A stretch of 15,196 bases of DNA, taken from assembly GCA_947478535.1 (NCBI GenBank), contig CANJXD010000084.1, positions 1 to 15,196 of the forward strand, in the 5' to 3' direction. The notes below the pieces were generated by a model. It was not told the origin of the DNA. It worked only from the letters and a program-made list of their open reading frames with translations, and did no database searches. Position 1 is the stretch's first letter, and each line of letters starts with the position of its first letter. The position numbers were made by a program, and so were the translations under genes. The DNA is from Acetobacteraceae bacterium. Its GTDB lineage: Bacteria > Pseudomonadota > Alphaproteobacteria > Acetobacterales > Acetobacteraceae. Shown here piece after piece: positions 12,123 through 15,196 of this stretch.

Positions 12123-14764
12123 CCGAAGGGGCGGCCTTGCCGGAAGGGTTGTTCGCCGCCCTGATCGCCGCGCTGCCTGTTTCCCTGGCTGTCTTCGGCG
12201 CCGATCATCGCCTCGTCACCGTCAGCGACGTTGCCTTCACCTGGCATGGCCTCGATCCGCGCCGCGCCCCACCTGGCACCCCATTCCCCGAGTTTGTCCG
12301 CATCCTTGCCTGGAGTGGCGCCTATGGGCCCGGAGACCCGGAGGCCCTGGCGCGCGCCGTGCTCGCGATTGATCGCAGCATTCCAACCACGCGGATGGTC
12401 CGCGGCCGGTCGGATCGCAGCGTGTTGATGGAAAGCCGGCCGCTGCCCAATGGCGGCTTTCTCACCTGCGCGACCGATACGAGCACCCTGGTCCGCGCGG
12501 AAGCAGAGTCGACCGGCCGGGCGCGGTTGATGGAGATGGTGCTGTCCCGGCTGCACGGCGGCATCGCCCTGTTCGACCCGGAGATGCGGCTGCATCTGTC
12601 CAACCCCGCCTATGAAGCGCTGCTCGGCATGCCCGGCGGCAGCATCCACCACGGCCAGACGCATCGCGACATCGTCGATCTGTTGGCCGCCCGCGGTGAA
12701 CTGGACCCCGAGGAGGTGGCGCAGATCCCCGAGCGGATGAACGCCGAGCGCCATCTGCGCGGCCGCCACCAGCGCCAGCGGCGATCCGGCGAAGTGCTGC
12801 GCTTCGACAGCCAGCCCACGCCCGATGGCGGCTTCCTCATCGAGGTCGATGACGTCACCGCCCTGAAGCGCGCGGAGGATGAGGCGAGCCGCCGGGCTGC
12901 CACGCTGGATGGCGTGCTGGCCGCCTTGCCGCACGGTGTCTGCGTCTATGGCCCCGATCAGCGCGTTTCGATGTTCAACGCGGCCTATGCGCGAATCATG
13001 GACGGCGCGCCGATCGCGGTGGGGGAAGCGCTGCAGGATGTGGTGGCGCGCCGCGTCCTCAGTGGTGAATTCGATGCGGCGGAAGCCGAGCAGGTGCTGC
13101 GCCGCCAATCCGGGTGGGACAGCCCCGGCCTTTCGCCCCACCAGCGCGTTCGCCCGAACGGGACGGTGATCGAGACGCGGATCGCCGCCCTGCCCGATGG
13201 CGGGCACATCTCCGTCGTGGCCGACGTCACGGCGCTGCATCGCGCGGAAGCGGAAGCGCGTGCCCGCGCGGCCATGCTGGATGGCGTGATGGCGGCCCTG
13301 CCGCATGGTGTCTGCGTCTATGGCCCCGATCGCCGGGTGGCGATGTTCAACGCCGCCTATGCCCGCATCATGGAAGGCGCCGGCGTCGAGGTGGGCGAGT
13401 TGATTGACGACCTCTCCGCCCGCCGGGTCGCCGCTGGTGAATTCACCGCGGAGCATGCGGCGCGCACGATGGCGCGCAAATTCACCCCGGCCGCCGATGG
13501 CTGGGATGAGATGATCCGCACCCGGCCGAACGGCACGATGATCTCGATCCGGGACGCGATGCTGCCCGGGGGAGGGCATATCTCCGTCGTCACCGATGTC
13601 ACCGCCCGGCACCGCGCGGAGGCGGAAGCCCGCCATCACGCCGCGATGCTGGAAGCGATGCTGGCGACGATCCGCCACGGCATCATCATGTATGGCCCGG
13701 ATCGCCGCGTGATCGCGACCAATGCGAAGACCTCGGACCTGACCGGCATGCCGACGGACCGGCTCACGCCCGGGCGGTTGATGGATGACCTGATCGCCGA
13801 ACAGATGGCGTGCGGCCAGATCGCGCCGGCGGCGGGCGCGGCGATGATCTCGCTCGATCGGTCGGTGCCGCAGCGCTACAGCCGCCAGCGCCCCGATGGC
13901 CGGGTGCTCGAAGTCGCCTCCGATCCGACGGCGGATGGGGGCTACGTGATCACCTATTCCGACGTGACCGAGGACCGGCGCATCCGTGCCGAGCTCGACA
14001 GCGCCCGTATCGCGGCGGAGGCGGCCTCGGAGGCGAAGTCCCGTTTCCTGGCGACGATGAGCCACGAGCTGCGCACGCCGCTGAACGCCGTCATCGGCTT
14101 TTCCGAGGCACTGGCCGGCGAACGCAACCCCGCGCTCATCGAGGAGTTCTCCGGCGCGATCAATGAGGCCGGGCGCCATCTGCTCCTGTTGATCGATGAC
14201 ATCCTCGATGTCGCGCGCAGCCAGACCAAGGCGCTGAGCATCGCCGCCGTCCCGGTCCAACTCGCCCCCGTGCTGGAAGCCGCCGCGGCCGCCATCGCCA
14301 CGGCCGCCTCCCAGGCCGGGCTGACGCTGGATGTCGATGTCCCGGCGGACCTGCCCGCGCTGCTGGCCGATGCCCGGCGGCTGCACCAGGTGCTGGTGAA
14401 CCTGCTGTCCAATGCGGTGAAGTTCACCCCTTCCGGCGGTCGCATCCAGCTTTCCGCCCAGGTCGAGCCGGACGGGCTGGCGGCCCGCCGGCTCTCGATC
14501 CGTGTCGCCGATACCGGCATCGGCATCGCGCCCGAGGACCGGGAAAGGGTGTTCGAGCCCTTCACACAGGTCGACAACTCCCTGGCGCGCCGCTTCCACG
14601 GATCCGGCCTCGGCCTCTACCTCGCCCGCACCCTGGCCGAGGCGCTGGGCGGCACGCTGGTGCTGGAGGACCCCGCTGGAGAACACCCCTCGGGAACCGG
14701 CACCCTCGCCGTCCTGCGTTTCCCGGCCTCCTGCCTCGTCGCCTCCGCGGCGCGGCAGGCCTGA
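12119..14764 (+). CDS. Soluble histidine kinase with five tandem PAS domains
   Basis: This 881-residue sensor kinase starts with GTG inside the cox15 stop, with GGGGG four bases upstream. Five PAS domains (PAS_7-like) repeat about every 124-126 residues. Equivalent positions fall near residues 15 (ALPVSLAVFGADHRL), 141 (RLHGGIALFDPEMRL), 266 (ALPHGVCVYGPDQRV), 390 (ALPHGVCVYGPDRRV) and 514 (TIRHGIIMYGPDRRV). A HisKA domain follows with phospho-acceptor His649 in FLATMSHELRTPLNAVIGFSE, the style of the PleC/DivJ group. The ATPase has N-box NLLSNAVKF (Asn761/Asn765), VADTGIGIAPED, VFEPFTQ and GSGLGLYLA. No transmembrane segment or signal peptide is visible, so it should sense a cytoplasmic cue. 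There is no receiver domain and no response regulator in the window. The ligand is unknown; coupling to heme A synthase makes a respiratory or redox signal a fair guess. Confidence 0.92.
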   Translation: MTEGAALPEGLFAALIAALPVSLAVFGADHRLVTVSDVAFTWHGLDPRRAPPGTPFPEFVRILAWSGAYGPGDPEALARAVLAIDRSIPTTRMVRGRSDRSVLMESRPLPNGGFLTCATDTSTLVRAEAESTGRARLMEMVLSRLHGGIALFDPEMRLHLSNPAYEALLGMPGGSIHHGQTHRDIVDLLAARGELDPEEVAQIPERMNAERHLRGRHQRQRRSGEVLRFDSQPTPDGGFLIEVDDVTALKRAEDEASRRAATLDGVLAALPHGVCVYGPDQRVSMFNAAYARIMDGAPIAVGEALQDVVARRVLSGEFDAAEAEQVLRRQSGWDSPGLSPHQRVRPNGTVIETRIAALPDGGHISVVADVTALHRAEAEARARAAMLDGVMAALPHGVCVYGPDRRVAMFNAAYARIMEGAGVEVGELIDDLSARRVAAGEFTAEHAARTMARKFTPAADGWDEMIRTRPNGTMISIRDAMLPGGGHISVVTDVTARHRAEAEARHHAAMLEAMLATIRHGIIMYGPDRRVIATNAKTSDLTGMPTDRLTPGRLMDDLIAEQMACGQIAPAAGAAMISLDRSVPQRYSRQRPDGRVLEVASDPTADGGYVITYSDVTEDRRIRAELDSARIAAEAASEAKSRFLATMSHELRTPLNAVIGFSEALAGERNPALIEEFSGAINEAGRHLLLLIDDILDVARSQTKALSIAAVPVQLAPVLEAAAAAIATAASQAGLTLDVDVPADLPALLADARRLHQVLVNLLSNAVKFTPSGGRIQLSAQVEPDGLAARRLSIRVADTGIGIAPEDRERVFEPFTQVDNSLARRFHGSGLGLYLARTLAEALGGTLVLEDPAGEHPSGTGTLAVLRFPASCLVASAARQA
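12905..13648 (+). repeat. Recent tandem duplication of a 372-base PAS unit
   Basis: The blocks starting at 12905 and 13277 are similar at DNA level, for example GGTGTCTGCGTCTATGGCCC and ATGTTCAACGC in both. They encode PAS domains 3 and 4 of the kinase. The next unit begins at 13649, again exactly 372 bases on, but is more diverged, and the preceding unit is 375 bases back. Conserved DNA in units 3 and 4 points to a relatively recent in-frame duplication or gene conversion. Confidence 0.75.
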
Positions 14765-14773
14765 CCGTTTCCC

Positions 14774-14780
14774 GGAAGGA
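14774..14780 (+). promoter_or_regulatory. Strong ribosome-binding site of tldD
   Basis: GGAAGGA lies six bases before the GTG at 14787 and fixes that codon as the start. It is one of the few clear Shine-Dalgarno sequences in the window, where most starts are coupled to the preceding stop. Confidence 0.8.
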
Positions 14781-14786
14781 TCACTC

Positions 14787-15196
14787 GTGACCGATACGCC
14801 CCTGACCGGTGCCCTCGCCGCCACCGATCGCCTGTTCTTCTCCACGCTGGACCGTGCCGCGGCGGAACGCCTGACGGCTGCGGCCATGCGGGGGGCGGAG
14901 GATGGCGAGCTGTTCCTCGAACACCGGGAAAGCGAGGCGATCAGCCTGGAGGATGGGCGCATCCGCAGTGCGTCCTTCGATGTGACGCGCGGCTTCGGGT
15001 TGCGCAGCGTGTCGGGAGAAGCCGCGGGCTACGCGCATGCCGCGGAACTCAGCGAAGCCGCGCTCGCCCGGGCGGCGGAGACGGTCAAGGCCGTGGCGGC
15101 GGGGCATTCCGGCAGCCTCGATGTCGGCCCGCGCGCGACCAATGCGCAGCTCTATTCGGATCTCAATCCCCTCAACGCCATGGAATTCGCGGCCAA
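14787..15196 (+). CDS. tldD: Metalloprotease TldD (5' part, runs off window)
   Basis: The first 136 residues of a TldD/PmbA-family protein are present. TldD forms a heterodimeric zinc protease with TldE/PmbA that acts on unfolded or modified peptides. Recognisable N-terminal blocks are GELFLEHRESEAISLEDGRI, RSASFDVTRGFGLRSVSGE and AAGYAHAAELSEAALARAAE. The zinc motif HExxxH lies further on, outside the window. The GTG start follows a GGAAGGA site and lies 22 bases after the kinase stop, so it may share the cox15-kinase transcript. In alphaproteobacteria tldD is often found upstream of the cytochrome oxidase genes (coxB, coxA), which would fit the nearby cox15; that is expectation, not seen here. 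Confidence 0.9.
   Translation, partial: MTDTPLTGALAATDRLFFSTLDRAAAERLTAAAMRGAEDGELFLEHRESEAISLEDGRIRSASFDVTRGFGLRSVSGEAAGYAHAAELSEAALARAAETVKAVAAGHSGSLDVGPRATNAQLYSDLNPLNAMEFAA

Noticed and set aside
11759..14962. A 1067-codon open frame on the minus strand, antisense to cox15, the PAS kinase and tldD.
   Set aside because: It opposes genes with clear catalytic motifs, its translation is rich in His, Arg, Gly and Gln with no domain, and such antisense frames are normal at this GC content.

Overview
The window is GC-rich with tightly packed genes. It carries late carotenoid genes of purple bacteria (crtC, crtD), the photosynthesis repressor ppsR, a bacteriophytochrome and a heme A synthase of the alphaproteobacterial Cox15 type. 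This points to an anoxygenic phototrophic alphaproteobacterium. By gene content and style my best guess is Acetobacteraceae (Roseomonas-like, probably an aerobic phototroph), but that assignment is inference.

Layout. Positions 1-1676 (minus strand) hold crtD followed by the start of crtC, overlapping by four bases. A 255-base divergent region (1677-1931) contains a near-perfect PpsR/CrtJ palindrome lying on the -35 element of crtD. Positions 1932-6237 (plus) hold ppsR, bphP and bphO, each overlapping the next by four bases (GTGA, then ATGA), closed by a long hairpin. Positions 6320-9105 (plus) hold a secreted PstS-like binding protein coupled by ATGA to a membrane GGDEF-EAL protein. Positions 9270-10840 (minus) hold a family 2 glycosyltransferase followed by a VTT/DedA-like membrane protein. 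Positions 11004-14764 (plus) hold cox15 coupled by GTGA to a soluble five-PAS histidine kinase. The window ends inside tldD (14787 onward).

How the genes fit together. BphO should make biliverdin from heme, BphP should bind it through Cys28 to sense red/far-red light, and PpsR should repress photosynthesis genes. BphP has no histidine kinase or ATPase domain. It ends in a PAS plus a short helical domain, the layout of the BphP1 proteins of Rhodopseudomonas palustris and photosynthetic Bradyrhizobium that act by binding PpsR directly. The PpsR box at crtD gives a visible local target. Two further candidate sensory pairs follow: a binding protein with a c-di-GMP enzyme, and heme A synthase with a multi-PAS kinase. 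Most neighbouring same-strand genes overlap by four bases, so translational coupling is the rule here.

I see no tRNA, rRNA, CRISPR array, insertion sequence or phage gene. The most interesting parts are the compact light-sensing operon with its cis target, the binding-protein/c-di-GMP pair and the cox15/five-PAS-kinase pair. None of these is proved new by the sequence alone.
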